Program-made: the position numbers and the translations under genes
Notes under the pieces: model-generated
The model's input: only the letters and a program-made list of their open reading frames with translations
What the model was told of the DNA's origin: nothing
Database searches by the model: none
NCBI GenBank assembly: GCA_021397845.1
Contig: CM038044.1
Location: 39,480,354 to 39,544,353 of the forward strand
Direction of reading: 5' to 3'
Origin: Areca catechu
Taxonomy: Eukaryota > Streptophyta > Magnoliopsida > Arecales > Arecaceae
Length of the DNA: 64,000 nt
Shown here: in pieces, positions 1-10,093 of the stretch
Layout of the letters: every line of letters starts with the position of its first letter
Position numbering within the stretch: position 1 is the stretch's first letter

Positions 1-171
1 GGGGGTGAATTGGGATTATAAAATTTTTGCAAGTATGTGCACTTTAAAATTCTTTTAGTGTTGTGGTGTTGTAATAAGTTATGTAATACGGAAGCAAGTA
101 AATAAACATAATTAAGCAATCACAAATATAATAGGTTTAGAGTAGTTCAGAGCAACCGGCTCCTACATCTA
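1..171 (-). repeat. Copia-1 3' LTR, outer fragment
   Basis: This segment aligns with 17733-17900 in the 5' LTR of the same element, including the G-run followed by TGAATT and the block ending in CTCCTACATC. It is cut at 171 by Chromo-1. The last five bases (167-171, atcta) and the five after Chromo-1 (8721-8725, gtcta) match at four of five positions and are the likely target duplication. Confidence 0.88.
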
Positions 172-1420
172 TGGTGTGATATGCATGATGAGGATGCAAA
201 CATGTAACTCTAAAGGAGATTAACCAAAATTTAACTAGCAATTCCTACTTGCATATGAGTGATTCAACATATAAGATCAAGGAGATCTAAATAAGAAACC
301 CTAAATGCTTATACTTAAACCCAGCTAGGAGGACTATCAAAATCTTAAAGAAATAGGACAAGATTAGAATTCGCACACAAGTCAAGCTAGCCCTATTTAA
401 TGATCCCGATCTTAAAATACTAGGAGTTCAAGCATTGAAATCTCAAGCACAAGGGATTCACTCTTAAGGTTCTCAAATGAAAGATCATACCACATAAGAT
501 GGGCCTTCTAACTTTCTGGTTTGTAGCAAGTAATCCTTCCTCTTGGATCTGGAGCCTAGAGAACCCTGCAACAAAGAAACCAAGATGATTAGAAACTTAA
601 TTAAAAGTGAGAAGATTGATGGAACTCAAAAGGAGAGTTTGTTGGAAATGATCCTTGGCACCATGGTGGAAGCTTGTGTTGGTGTTGATCTTCTTCTTGA
701 GAGGATGTCCTTAATTCGCTTTGAAGGAAGAGGATTGCTTAGAAGATGAAGAGTAAAGAGAAGGATTAGGGAGAAGAAATGGTGGAGGAGAGGAAGAGGT
801 TCACTTAGGCACAAAGATCCACATAGGCACATAGAAACACATAGAAAAGTGCTGGAAATTTGTATTCACTCCTCCATCCTTTACAAGGGGCATCCAAGGC
901 TTTAAATAAAGCCTTACAAATTTTGAAATTTCAAATCCCTAAACAAGTGGAGTAATATAAGGGGAGAGGGCTGATTTTCTTGCTTGAAATCCTCCTTGGC
1001 CAACTTCCTTGAATTTGAACTTGGGATGGCACCCTCTTGTGGTGAGGTGGCGTGTGAGGTGGCATGTGGTCCCCTCTTGATGTGGCATGTGGTCCCAAGT
1101 TGAGGTGGCACAAGTGATGTGGCATGTGGTCCCCAATTGAGTTGGCTTTGGTCTTGATTTGGGGTATACATTGAGTCTTCTTTAGGCTTGATGCTAGTTG
1201 ACCCATTTGGATTGGACTAAGACTAGACCCGACATGGACTCGACTTACATGATTATTTTGGACTCAAAAGAAAGATTACAGGACCCAACATGGACTCGAC
1301 TTACATGATTCTTTTGGACTAAAAATAAAGAAAGGTTACCGGACTCTCTAGTCCAACCATAAAGATTCGGAATGGGCTTGAATTGGTTGGAGTCTCTTTC
1401 TGATTCTGGTGCCCGCACCA
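172..1420 (-). repeat. Chromo-1 3' LTR
   Basis: On the plus strand it begins TGGTGTGATATG and ends GCCCGCACCA, so in element orientation it starts TGGTGCGGGC and ends CACACCA. It holds a roughly 65-bp near-duplicate (about 1225-1320, around the word CATGGACTCGACTTACATGA) and several GGTGGCATGTGG repeats at 1040-1140. Small ORFs here recur in the other LTR and show no sign of being genes. The first 73 bp in element orientation encode the end of the integrase ORF. Confidence 0.97.
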
Positions 1421-2538
1421 ATTCTCCCCTGGTGGGAGGAACTCGACCCTGTCGAGTGATAAGTTTCTAATATATCCGGGTCGATTTGTTGTAGGTCCTC
1501 TTTGGTGATCCAGGAATCTTCAGATTCAGGACGTCCTTGCCATCGAACCAGATAGCGTTGGTAGCCCTTATTTCTAGTAGTGATGATCTGGTCATCCAAG
1601 ATCCTTTCAATTCTTTCCTTTCGCTCAGGAATATTTGGTGGTGGACACTCAATTGGCATTTCACTCTCAAGAGAAGTGTTAGGACCAAAAGGTTCATCAG
1701 GTATTAATGCAGGTTCCTTGTATTCTTTCAGATCGGAAACATTAAATGTAGAACTAATGCCATAACTAGGTGGTAAGTCTACTACATAAGCATTAGGTCC
1801 AATTTTCTTTATTATTTTGAAGGGTCCGGCTCCCCGGGCATGGAGTTTCTTCATAGTTCCCGGAGGAAACCTTTCTGGTTTAAGCCTAATCATTACAGAG
1901 TCTCCTTCATTAAATTCCTTTAACCGTTTATGTGAGTTAGCCATATGCCTATAGAGTTCATTGCTTGTTTGAATCTTCTGATTAATCTCCTTGTGCAAAT
2001 CCTTAACATGCTGTGCATATGACTCAGCAGACTCGGATATTCGTGTATGTACTGGTAATGGAATTAGGTTTAAAGGTTTCCTAGGTTTGTATCCATGGAC
2101 CACTTCGAATGGACTTTTCCCAATAGACCTATTGATCGAACTGTTGTAGGCAAATTCAGCACGAGGAAGTAGTAAGTCCCAGTTTCCTAGGTTGTCGCCG
2201 ACTAAACATCTTAAGAGATTTCCTAAGCTTCGGTTTACTACTTCAGTTTGGCCATCGGTTTGAGGATGATAGGCCGTAGAGAATTTCAGCTTAGTACCTA
2301 ACATGTGCCAGAGGGTTTTCCAGAAGTAGCTAGTGAACTTGACATCTCTATTTGACACAATGGTCTTGGGTAAACCATGAAGCTTAACCACCTGATCTAA
2401 GAAAAGCTTGGCCACTTTCGAAGCATCTAAAGTTTGAGAACATGGGATGAAGTGCGCCATTTTGGAGAAACGATCGACAACCACGAAAACAGAGTCATGT
2501 TTCCTAGAAGTTTTAGGTAGACCTACCACAAAATCCAT
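1348..2538 (-). CDS. Chromo-1 integrase core and chromodomain, running into the 3' LTR
   Basis: This is the 3' part of pol (396 codons as an open frame), separated from the upstream polyprotein by a frameshift near 2685. It starts in the catalytic core (DFVVGLPKT, FVVVDRFSKMAHF, later YHPQTDGQTE), which integrates cDNA by DDE chemistry in the nucleus. An SH3-like region follows (GPFKIIKKIGPNAYVVDLP). Near residues 310-360 is a canonical chromodomain (ERILDDQ, YLVRWQGRPESEDSW), which in this family can target histone-modified chromatin. The frame passes through the PPT and the LTR boundary at 1420, adding an Arg/Lys-rich tail (GAGTRIRKRLQP) encoded by the LTR. The annotated start is only where the frame opens; the protein is expected to be made as part of the polyprotein. 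Confidence 0.92.
   Translation of the reverse strand: MDFVVGLPKTSRKHDSVFVVVDRFSKMAHFIPCSQTLDASKVAKLFLDQVVKLHGLPKTIVSNRDVKFTSYFWKTLWHMLGTKLKFSTAYHPQTDGQTEVVNRSLGNLLRCLVGDNLGNWDLLLPRAEFAYNSSINRSIGKSPFEVVHGYKPRKPLNLIPLPVHTRISESAESYAQHVKDLHKEINQKIQTSNELYRHMANSHKRLKEFNEGDSVMIRLKPERFPPGTMKKLHARGAGPFKIIKKIGPNAYVVDLPPSYGISSTFNVSDLKEYKEPALIPDEPFGPNTSLESEMPIECPPPNIPERKERIERILDDQIITTRNKGYQRYLVRWQGRPESEDSWITKEDLQQIDPDILETYHSTGSSSSHQGRIGAGTRIRKRLQPIQAHSESLWLD
1421..1430 (-). other. Chromo-1 polypurine tract
   Basis: On the minus strand this reads AGGGGAGAAT, directly before the 3' LTR start TGGTGCGG. It is the expected primer for plus-strand cDNA synthesis. Unusually, it also lies inside the integrase reading frame. 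Confidence 0.85.
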
Positions 2539-2636
2539 ACTGATATCTTGCCATGGACCATTAGGGACAGGTAAGGGCGTGTACAGACCGGTGTTCTGTC
2601 TTTGTTGTTTTGCAACAGCACAGGTCCGACACTGAG

Positions 2637-5600
2637 CTACGATCTGGGCAACGCTCTTTTTAAGACCAGGCCAAAAAATTGTTCTTCCATTGCTAGGATG
2701 GTTTTGTTCCTGCCAAAATGTCCTGCTAAACCTCCAGCATGGACTTCCCAGATCAGAAATTCCCTAACAGAGGTCTTGGAAATACACAACTGATTTCCTT
2801 TGAAAAGGTATCCATCTAACAGTGTATAATCACTAGGTTCACTAGATGATCTTTGTTGCAGGGATTGATAGATGTGACCAAAATCAGGACATGTGGGATA
2901 TTCATCTTTCAATCTATCGAACCCTACTACTTCAGTGCTCACAGAGGTTAACAACATAGAACGGCGGCTCAACGCATCAGCAACCCTATTTTCAGTACCG
3001 GCATGATGTTTTAAAACGAACGTGTAAGCTTGTATGAATTCTACCCATTTCCCGTGCCTAGGGTTTAATTTCTTTTGAGAACTAAGGAACCTAAGAGCTT
3101 CGTGATCAGAGAACAGGACAAACTCGTGGGGTAGAAGATAATGCCTCCAATATCGTAGAGCTTGAACTACAGCATACAGTTCCTTATCATACGTGGAATA
3201 CCTTAGTCTCGCCTCATTTAACTTTTCACTGAAGTATGCTACTGGGTGATTCTCTTGACTCAAGACACCTCCAATTCCGACCCCAGAAGCATCACAAGCA
3301 ACCTCAAACACCTTGGTAAAATCGGGTAACCTTAAGACAGGTGCTTGTGTCATTTTCTCCTTAATTGTTAGGAAGGCCTTACCTGCTGCTTTAGTCCACT
3401 TGAAATTTCCCTTCCTAATACAATCAGTGATTGGTGCCACTATCGTACTGAATCCTTTGATAAACCTTCTATAGAAGGTGGATAACCCATGGAAACTACG
3501 GACGTCGTGGATAGTCTTAGGCGTAGGCCACTCTACTATGGATTTAATTTTCTCAGGATCAGCGGACACCCCTTCAGATGTGACTACGAATCCTAGAAAG
3601 ATAACTCTATTTGTCAGGAAATCACACTTCTTGATATTGGCATAGAGACTATCTTTTCTCAGGACTTGACAAACTTGTTTCAGGTGGGTTAAGTGGTCTG
3701 CCTTTGTTTTGCTATATATAAGTATATCATCAAAATAGACCACTACAAATCTTCCGATAAAAACCTTTAACACCTGATTCATTATTCTCATAAAAGTGCT
3801 GGGTGCATTGGACAGACCGAACGGCATGACTAACCACTCATATAATCCATCTTTAGTCTTAAAAGCGGTCTTCCATTCGTCTCCAGGCCTAACCCTAACC
3901 TGGTGATAGCCACTCTTTAGGTCTATCTTGGAAAAAATTGTCGATCCAGCTATCATATCTAACATGTCGTCTAGTCTTGGGATTGGGAATCTATACTTTA
4001 CAGTGATCTTATTAATGGCACGGCTATCTATACACATCCTCCAGGTGCCATCTTTCTTAGGGGTCAGCAGAGCAGGGACTGCACATGGACTTAAGCTTTC
4101 CTTAATAAACCCCTTCCTAAGAAGTTCACCCACTTGCCTTTGCAATTCCTGGTGTTCAATTGGGTTCATCCTATAGTGAGGCAAATTAGGTAAAGTCGCT
4201 CCAGGGACTAAATCTATTGCGTGTTGTATGTCTCTTAAAGGTGGAAGGTTATCGGGGAGATCTTCTGGAAACACATCCTCAAATTCTTTCAATAATTGGA
4301 CCACCTCTTGAGGGTGTTCTACAGGGCTGTGGTCCTTAATTTCCTTAGCAGTTACTACCCAAATAGGTGCTCCCTCCATGATATCTTGCTCTAATTCTTT
4401 TGCACCTATTAAATTTAATCCAGTCTTCTTATCTTTCAAGCTGCTAGCTCCTCTCTTGACATTATCCTTAGGCTGGGTTGGATGAATGACAATTTTCTTG
4501 CCATTGAAATTGAAAGCACAGGAGTTTGATCGACCAAAGATGGTCACATCATGATCAAACAGCCATGGCCTGCCTAAGATGATGCTACTTACCCCTATAG
4601 GAAGCACATCACACCAGATCTTTCCCTGATAGGATTGAAGCTGGACTTGAACCTGACATCTTGACTTGATTGGTATAGAAGTGGAATCGATCCAGGACAC
4701 CTTATATGGATTGGGATGTGGTACAATGGATAATCCTAGACTTTTGGCTGCGTTAGTGGAAATGGCGTTGACACAGCTTCCACTATCGATGACGATTTTA
4801 CAAACCTTTTCTCCTATCCTAACAAATGTGTGTAGGATGCTAGTTCTACGCCAGTCTTCTTGCTCCTTGGTCTGTGTCATGATACGTCTCACAACTCCTA
4901 GAAAACTTGATGAGTCTATGTTCTCTTCATCTCCTTCATATTCATCAGCCAAACAATCCCCTGCTTCATAAACCTCCTCTTCATCATTCTCCAGGGGTTC
5001 TGATTCACCTTCTTCTGCCTCCCCTATATGTAAAACTCTAGAGGGACATTGGCTCACGAAATGACCTGGTTTACGACACTTATAGCAGACTCGCTCCCTC
5101 TCACCTCGAACTTCAGGGCTCTTTCCTTTGTCTTCTTTAGGAATTAAGGGGGTGGTCGGATTGGGTCTAAGGGTTGGATTCGGGCTGGACCTTGTTCTAT
5201 TGGTGGGACTAGGGACTGAGCTAGGCCTGCTGATAGGAGGGTTAAACCTACTAGATTCAGGTCGTCTAAATGTAGCTCTCCTTTGAAACCTCTCATAGTC
5301 CGTGGCAACTTGGTATGCCTGATCTAAATCATGGACTTCCCTTAAAAACAGTTCCCCTTTTATGTCATCATTCAACCCTGATCTAAACCTTGATAAAGTG
5401 GCTGCTTCAGACTCGACTACGTTGCATCGCATCACAAACTCATCAAACTTAGCAACATATTCAGAAATGGTCTTGTTACCCTGTGTCAATCGTTGCCACT
5501 GATCTAATAACCTTTGCTGATAAGACATAGGCAGATATTTCTCTCTAAGTTTCCTCTTCATATCTCTCCATGTTGCTATAGGTAAATCTCCCCTTTGCCT

Positions 5601-6137
5601 TGATATGCGTTCCACGTTTCCCCAATATAACCGAGCCTGACGAACTAGTCTGATTCTGGCAAACTTAAATCTTCTCTCTTCAGACATATCATACCAGTCA
5701 AAATACTGGTCCATGTCAGCCTCCCAGTCTATGTACACCTTAGGATCTAGGCTTCCCTCAAAGGTTGGTGCATCTAGACGGATGTTCCTTAGGGCCCGAT
5801 CATCCTGATCAAAAGTATCATAGTGAGGTCTTCTAGGAGGTGGCTCTGGAGTATGATCAACATAATCCTGATGCGGTCTTCTTTGAATTGGGTCAGGTGT
5901 GTGTTCCTGTCGTTGGGCTCTAGGATGAACTGAAGGTAATCTGGGTGAAGGTGGTTCAGTTGGGGTCAACCTAGCTTCTTCTAGGGCTCCTACTCTTTCC
6001 TCGAACTGACCAAATTTAGCATCCAAACGGTCCATCTTCTCGATCATAGATCTCATAAGGCTTTCCATACTAGTATCCATGGATGAACTAGGTTGGGCTT
6101 GTGAAGGGTGGTAAGGTGTGCCTGACCTAGTTGTCAT
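2637..6137 (-). CDS. Chromo-1 Gag-Pol polyprotein (Gag, protease, RT, RNase H, integrase N-terminus)
   Basis: An 1166-codon frame from an ATG at 6137. In order: Gag capsid region (about residues 120-300, ARLYWGNVERI, KLREKYLPMSYQQ), a CCHC knuckle CYKCRKPGHFVSQC near residue 355, aspartic protease VIDSGSCVNAIS near 450, reverse transcriptase with YFDDILIYSK near 800, RNase H (ACDASGVGIGGVL, then ADALSRR), and the integrase zinc-binding start (HAGGLAGHFGR). The frame closes in a missense tail because of a one-base change in a six-base A run on the plus strand (2681-2686). Downstream coding continues in another frame (1348-2538). Everything else is open, so this single lesion, if not a sequencing error, is what disables the copy. 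Confidence 0.95.
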   Translation of the reverse strand: MTTRSGTPYHPSQAQPSSSMDTSMESLMRSMIEKMDRLDAKFGQFEERVGALEEARLTPTEPPSPRLPSVHPRAQRQEHTPDPIQRRPHQDYVDHTPEPPPRRPHYDTFDQDDRALRNIRLDAPTFEGSLDPKVYIDWEADMDQYFDWYDMSEERRFKFARIRLVRQARLYWGNVERISRQRGDLPIATWRDMKRKLREKYLPMSYQQRLLDQWQRLTQGNKTISEYVAKFDEFVMRCNVVESEAATLSRFRSGLNDDIKGELFLREVHDLDQAYQVATDYERFQRRATFRRPESSRFNPPISRPSSVPSPTNRTRSSPNPTLRPNPTTPLIPKEDKGKSPEVRGERERVCYKCRKPGHFVSQCPSRVLHIGEAEEGESEPLENDEEEVYEAGDCLADEYEGDEENIDSSSFLGVVRRIMTQTKEQEDWRRTSILHTFVRIGEKVCKIVIDSGSCVNAISTNAAKSLGLSIVPHPNPYKVSWIDSTSIPIKSRCQVQVQLQSYQGKIWCDVLPIGVSSIILGRPWLFDHDVTIFGRSNSCAFNFNGKKIVIHPTQPKDNVKRGASSLKDKKTGLNLIGAKELEQDIMEGAPIWVVTAKEIKDHSPVEHPQEVVQLLKEFEDVFPEDLPDNLPPLRDIQHAIDLVPGATLPNLPHYRMNPIEHQELQRQVGELLRKGFIKESLSPCAVPALLTPKKDGTWRMCIDSRAINKITVKYRFPIPRLDDMLDMIAGSTIFSKIDLKSGYHQVRVRPGDEWKTAFKTKDGLYEWLVMPFGLSNAPSTFMRIMNQVLKVFIGRFVVVYFDDILIYSKTKADHLTHLKQVCQVLRKDSLYANIKKCDFLTNRVIFLGFVVTSEGVSADPEKIKSIVEWPTPKTIHDVRSFHGLSTFYRRFIKGFSTIVAPITDCIRKGNFKWTKAAGKAFLTIKEKMTQAPVLRLPDFTKVFEVACDASGVGIGGVLSQENHPVAYFSEKLNEARLRYSTYDKELYAVVQALRYWRHYLLPHEFVLFSDHEALRFLSSQKKLNPRHGKWVEFIQAYTFVLKHHAGTENRVADALSRRSMLLTSVSTEVVGFDRLKDEYPTCPDFGHIYQSLQQRSSSEPSDYTLLDGYLFKGNQLCISKTSVREFLIWEVHAGGLAGHFGRNKTILAMEEQFFGLVLKRALPRS

Positions 6138-7455
6138 GCAAACAATTAGACTCAGACCCGAACTATGAGTTTTCTAAACCGGTTAGTCCAAATAAACTGA
6201 GTTGACTAGATACAATCAAATCAACAGCTACTCTCTTCCACTGGCCAGTCAGGAGGTGGGTCTGTGGGAGGTTTCCCCAGCTTTCACTGGGTCCTAATTA
6301 AAAACCACAAGAATCGCTTAGGCTTGAGCCACTTAACCTCTATCCTTGACACCAGCTTCCAATAATAGATAAAGAAATGGGTTGCACAAGCTTTCCCAAT
6401 TGAATTGAACTGGACCTAGAGTTCCAAGCTAGTTGCCTAATCAAGGTGGCAAGCTAGATTGTAGTAACTCTATACTTGGCCAGGTTTTAGAACAAGGGGA
6501 GTGTGAGATCCTGTCTCTGGCCTACCTAGGCCTGGTGGAATTGGCCCGATAGACGGATCAGCACCCAAGCCCTTAGTCCCAATTCTAGACACCAAGTAAT
6601 AGGGCACACACAAGACTAGTTGACACAATGAGCTGACAATAACCCGGACTCGACCAAATTGATGTTCCTAACCCACTAGGGCAATTAATGTCTAATCAAT
6701 TTTAGTTAGGGATTGGGTCGATATGCAATTTGGTGATTTTTGGGCTAGGAACAGGTGATGAAATCCTGACCCTATGTCAATTTCATGCCCTTAATTTGAT
6801 TTGCCATGAGATGCATACAAATTTCAAATTTCAGGTGCAGAAGTAGTGTGTTGCTGTTTAAATGTGGTGTTGATAAGTGCAGAAAAAAATATCAAAAAAA
6901 TCTAAAAAAATCACAGAAAACTCCTAACTTATAGATGACATACCAGATGAAACAAAATCTCAAAATAAAATCTGTACTATTCTAGGCAGATTCTGAAATG
7001 AAGATAATGAAAAGGAACAGAACAGAACAGAAACCTTAATAACACTGATGGACTGCAGGAATCTTCATTTTTTTTGTAATTTTTTTCTTAGATTGAGATT
7101 TAAAACGGTGATAAACAACTTAAAATGGAATAGGAAAAAAAATATTCCAACGAGGAATGTGATACTTGCCTTTGGAGTTGCAGGCGGATTACAGTCAGCC
7201 TACAGAAAATACAGCAAGCAGAAAAACAGAACGTGACCAATACAAAATTCACAAATGAAATCTAAAAGGTCCTTTGGCTTTCTTTTTCATGGGTCAATCA
7301 CAATGGCACCCCGACACGCCTTAGGAGATCCCCGTGGAATGGGAAGAGAGGGTGTTTAAACCCTACTTTCTCCTAAGATCGGACGGCCTGGTAACGCCCC
7401 CGATCCAAGTACTTCAAGGACTTAATGCTATGCAATCAGGAACTTATTCTACCAT
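6138..7455 (-). other. Chromo-1 5' leader (untranslated) region
   Basis: A 1.3-kb stretch between the PBS and the gag ATG with no convincing reading frame. It has A-rich runs near 6890-6910 and 7130-7140. It is expected to hold packaging and dimerisation signals, but none can be recognised by eye. Confidence 0.6.
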
Positions 7456-7467
7456 GCTCTGATACCA
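7456..7467 (-). other. Chromo-1 primer-binding site
   Basis: The minus strand reads TGGTATCAGAGC, complementary to the 3' end of plant initiator-Met tRNA, four bases inside the 5' LTR (7472-8720). It primes minus-strand cDNA synthesis. Confidence 0.93.
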
Positions 7468-7471
7468 AGAT

Positions 7472-8720
7472 TGGTGTGATATGCATGATGAGGATGCAAA
7501 CATGTAACTCTAAAGGAGATTAACCAAAATTTAACTAGCAATTCCTACTTGCATATGAGTGATTCAACGTATAAGATCAAGGAGATCTAAATAAGAAATC
7601 CTAAATGCTTATACTTAAACCCAGCTAGGAGGACTATCAAAATCTTAAAGAAATAGGACAAGATTAGAATTCGCACACAAGTCAAGCTAGCCCTATTTAA
7701 TGATCCCGATCTTAAAATACTAGGAGTTCAAGCATTGAAATCTCAAGCACAAGGGATTCACTCTTAAGGTTCTCAAATGAAAGATCATACCACATAAGAT
7801 GGGCCTTCTAACTTTCTGGTTTGTAGCAAGTAATCCTTCCTCTTGGATCTGGAGCCTAGAGAACCCTGCAACAAAGAAACCAAGATGATTAGAAACTTAA
7901 TTAAAAGTGAGAAGATTGATGGAACTCAAAAGGAGAGTTTGTTGGAAATGATCCTTGGCGCCATGGTGGAAGCTTGTGTTGGTGTTGATCTTCTTCTTGA
8001 GAGGATGTCCTTAATTCGCTTTGAAGGAAGAGGATTGCTTAGAAGCTGAAGAGTAAAGAGAAGGATTAGGGAGAAGAAATGGTGGAGGAGAGGAAGAGGT
8101 TCACTTAGGCACAAAGATCCACATAGGCACATAGAAACACATAGAAAAGTGCTGGAAATTTGTATTCACTCCTCCATCCTTTACAAGGGGCATCCAAGGC
8201 TTTAAATAAAGCCTTACAAATTTTGAAATTTCAAATCCCTAAACAAGTGGAGTAATATAAGGGGAGAGGGCTGATTTTCTTGCTTGAAATCCTCCTTGGC
8301 CAACTTCCTTGAATTTGAACTTGGGATGGCACCCTCTTGTGGTGAGGTGGCGTGTGAGGTGGCATGTGGTCCCCTCTTGACGTGGCATGTGGTCCCAAGT
8401 TGAGGTGGCGCAAGTGATGTGGCATGTGGTCCCCAATTGAGTTGGCTTTGGTCTTGATTTGGGGTATACATTGAGTCTTCTTTAGGCTTGATGCTAGTTG
8501 ACCCATTTGGATTGGACTAAGACTAGACCCGACATGGACTCGACTTACATGATTATTTTGGACTCAAAAGAAAGATTACAGGACCCAACATGGACTCGAC
8601 TTACATGATTCTTTTGGACTAAAAATAAAGAAAGGTTACCGGACTCTCTAGTCCAACCATAAAGATTCGGAATGGGCTTGAATTGGTTGGAGTCTCTTTT
8701 TGATTCTGGTGCCCGCACCA
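7472..8720 (-). repeat. Chromo-1 5' LTR
   Basis: Identical in length to 172-1420 and differing at 7 sites (relative to the first copy, near 269, 299, 660, 746, 1081, 1110 and 1400). It supplies the promoter of the element. Confidence 0.97.
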
Positions 8721-10093
8721 GTCTACTATCCAAGCACCACTTGGAATTTCTACTATATCCCCCTACCGGAATACAGTCGGATTATTTTGACAGGCTCACA
8801 ATCCAAACCTCTACACTTTGGTTTTAATACGGGATCACCAAAGAAACCCAACACTTGGTTTTAACACAGGCTAACCAAGAACCTAACTTCATTTGGTTTT
8901 TAAAATCGAGCTCAACAAAGAAACCCAAACTTAGGTTTTAATAGGCTCACCTAAAAACCTTTCAACATTCTTAAGACACAGCCCCTTGCTATTCTTAGAG
9001 AGAATACAAGATATATCAAATTGAAATAGCAACTTTTACAACAAATCCAATTTGTTAGATAGTTGCCGATGAAGATCAAATTGTAGCCTAGCTTTAAATG
9101 CTCTTGAATATTCTTCAAGGTGCTTCTTAACTTCCTTGAAAGGTTGGATTCAAGAATGAAGATCAGTTGGTGAAGCTTTGAATCCTTTCTTGAATGCTCA
9201 CTTGAAATAGGTTGGTGAAAGACTTGAAATCAACTTGAATGCTCCTTAACTTTCAAAGAATAATCAATGAATAATCTCAAGAATTGTTTAATCCATCATA
9301 AATACTCCCTTTTATAGTTTTCAAGCAAAACTAGTCGTTGTAGGGCCTAGGAAACCGGAAAATAGCCGTTGGAGCCATTTTAGAATTCAAAAAAATTGTT
9401 TCAACAATTAGCCATTACAAGCCATAACCCGACACTCGACTCGGCTCAAGAACCAGGAGTCGGCTTAAAGTCTTAGACAATGAAAAAACAAACTCTGGAT
9501 GAGTCGGCTCTTCAAGGCTTTGTCGGCTCGAAGTCTTAGTCACCAAAAATACAAACTCTGGTGAGTTGGCTCTTCATTGGTCAAGTCGGCTTGAAGTCCT
9601 GAATTTCTAAAACTTGAAAATTACAATATTTCCACGAGTTGGCTCTTCATGCTTGAGTCAGCTCGAGCTTTTGAAACTTTGAAATTCAGCATGCCATGCC
9701 ATAACAAGAGTCAGCTCTTGGCCTAAGAGTCGGCTCAAACAAAAATACTTCAAATGCTTTCAAACTTCTCTAAACTTCTTCAAATCAAGATTCCAACAAG
9801 TGCAAGGCTTTCAAACAACTCAAGGAGCTTACTATAATTATCTAACCTATTTATACTTCCTTTTTGCCAATTTATAGCCCTTTTTACAATATTACAAGAA
9901 TAAAAAATTTGGGCTTTACAACTTGAAATGTACATGAGTTCATACAATACTTGGAATACATTTCAACTGAATAGATAATCAAATGATATAGAGATAGATA
10001 CTTCCTACAAAACTTCTTAAGTAATTGAAAGAATTAATAATACATACATGCTCCAATATTTTGTAATCATCAAAATCATTTCAGGGATCAACA
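8721..10093 (-). repeat. Copia-1 3' LTR, inner part
   Basis: This is the rest of the LTR begun at 1-171 and matches 17900-19254. It ends GGGATCAACA at 10093, next to the PPT. A TATAAAA box (minus) lies at about 9311-9317, with the GAGCCGACTC-type motif cluster upstream of it in element orientation. Confidence 0.92.
9425..9740 (-). promoter_or_regulatory. Clustered GAGTCGGCTC / GAGCCGACTC motifs in the Copia-1 LTR
   Basis: About ten copies of the near-palindromic decamer, exact or with one or two changes, lie in about 315 bp, 110-430 bp upstream of the TATAAAA box on the minus strand. The word GCCGAC inside it is the DRE/CRT core bound by DREB/CBF (AP2/ERF) factors. The other LTR has a matching cluster at 18612-18900. 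A role in stress-responsive transcription is inferred. Confidence 0.6.

Larger units (their letters stand above)
172..8720 (-). mobile_element. Chromo-1, near-intact Ty3/Gypsy chromovirus
   Basis: A complete 8549-bp element on the minus strand with two LTRs of identical length (1249 bp), PBS, long leader, gag-pol and PPT. By direct comparison the LTRs differ at only 7 positions, six of them transitions, about 0.56%. With a commonly used plant LTR rate of 1.3e-8 per site per year this would mean roughly 0.2 million years, an inference that depends on the rate. The integrase ends in a chromodomain, which places it among plant chromoviruses; the exact clade was not settled. It is the youngest clearly datable insertion in the window. 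Confidence 0.96.

Noticed and set aside
543..1206. Small ORFs repeated exactly at 7843-8506
   Set aside because: They lie in the two identical LTRs of Chromo-1 and overlap each other on both strands; no protein features.
7456..7467. Matches to initiator-Met tRNA at five or more places
   Set aside because: Only 12 bases match and each lies beside an LTR; these are primer-binding sites, not tRNA genes.
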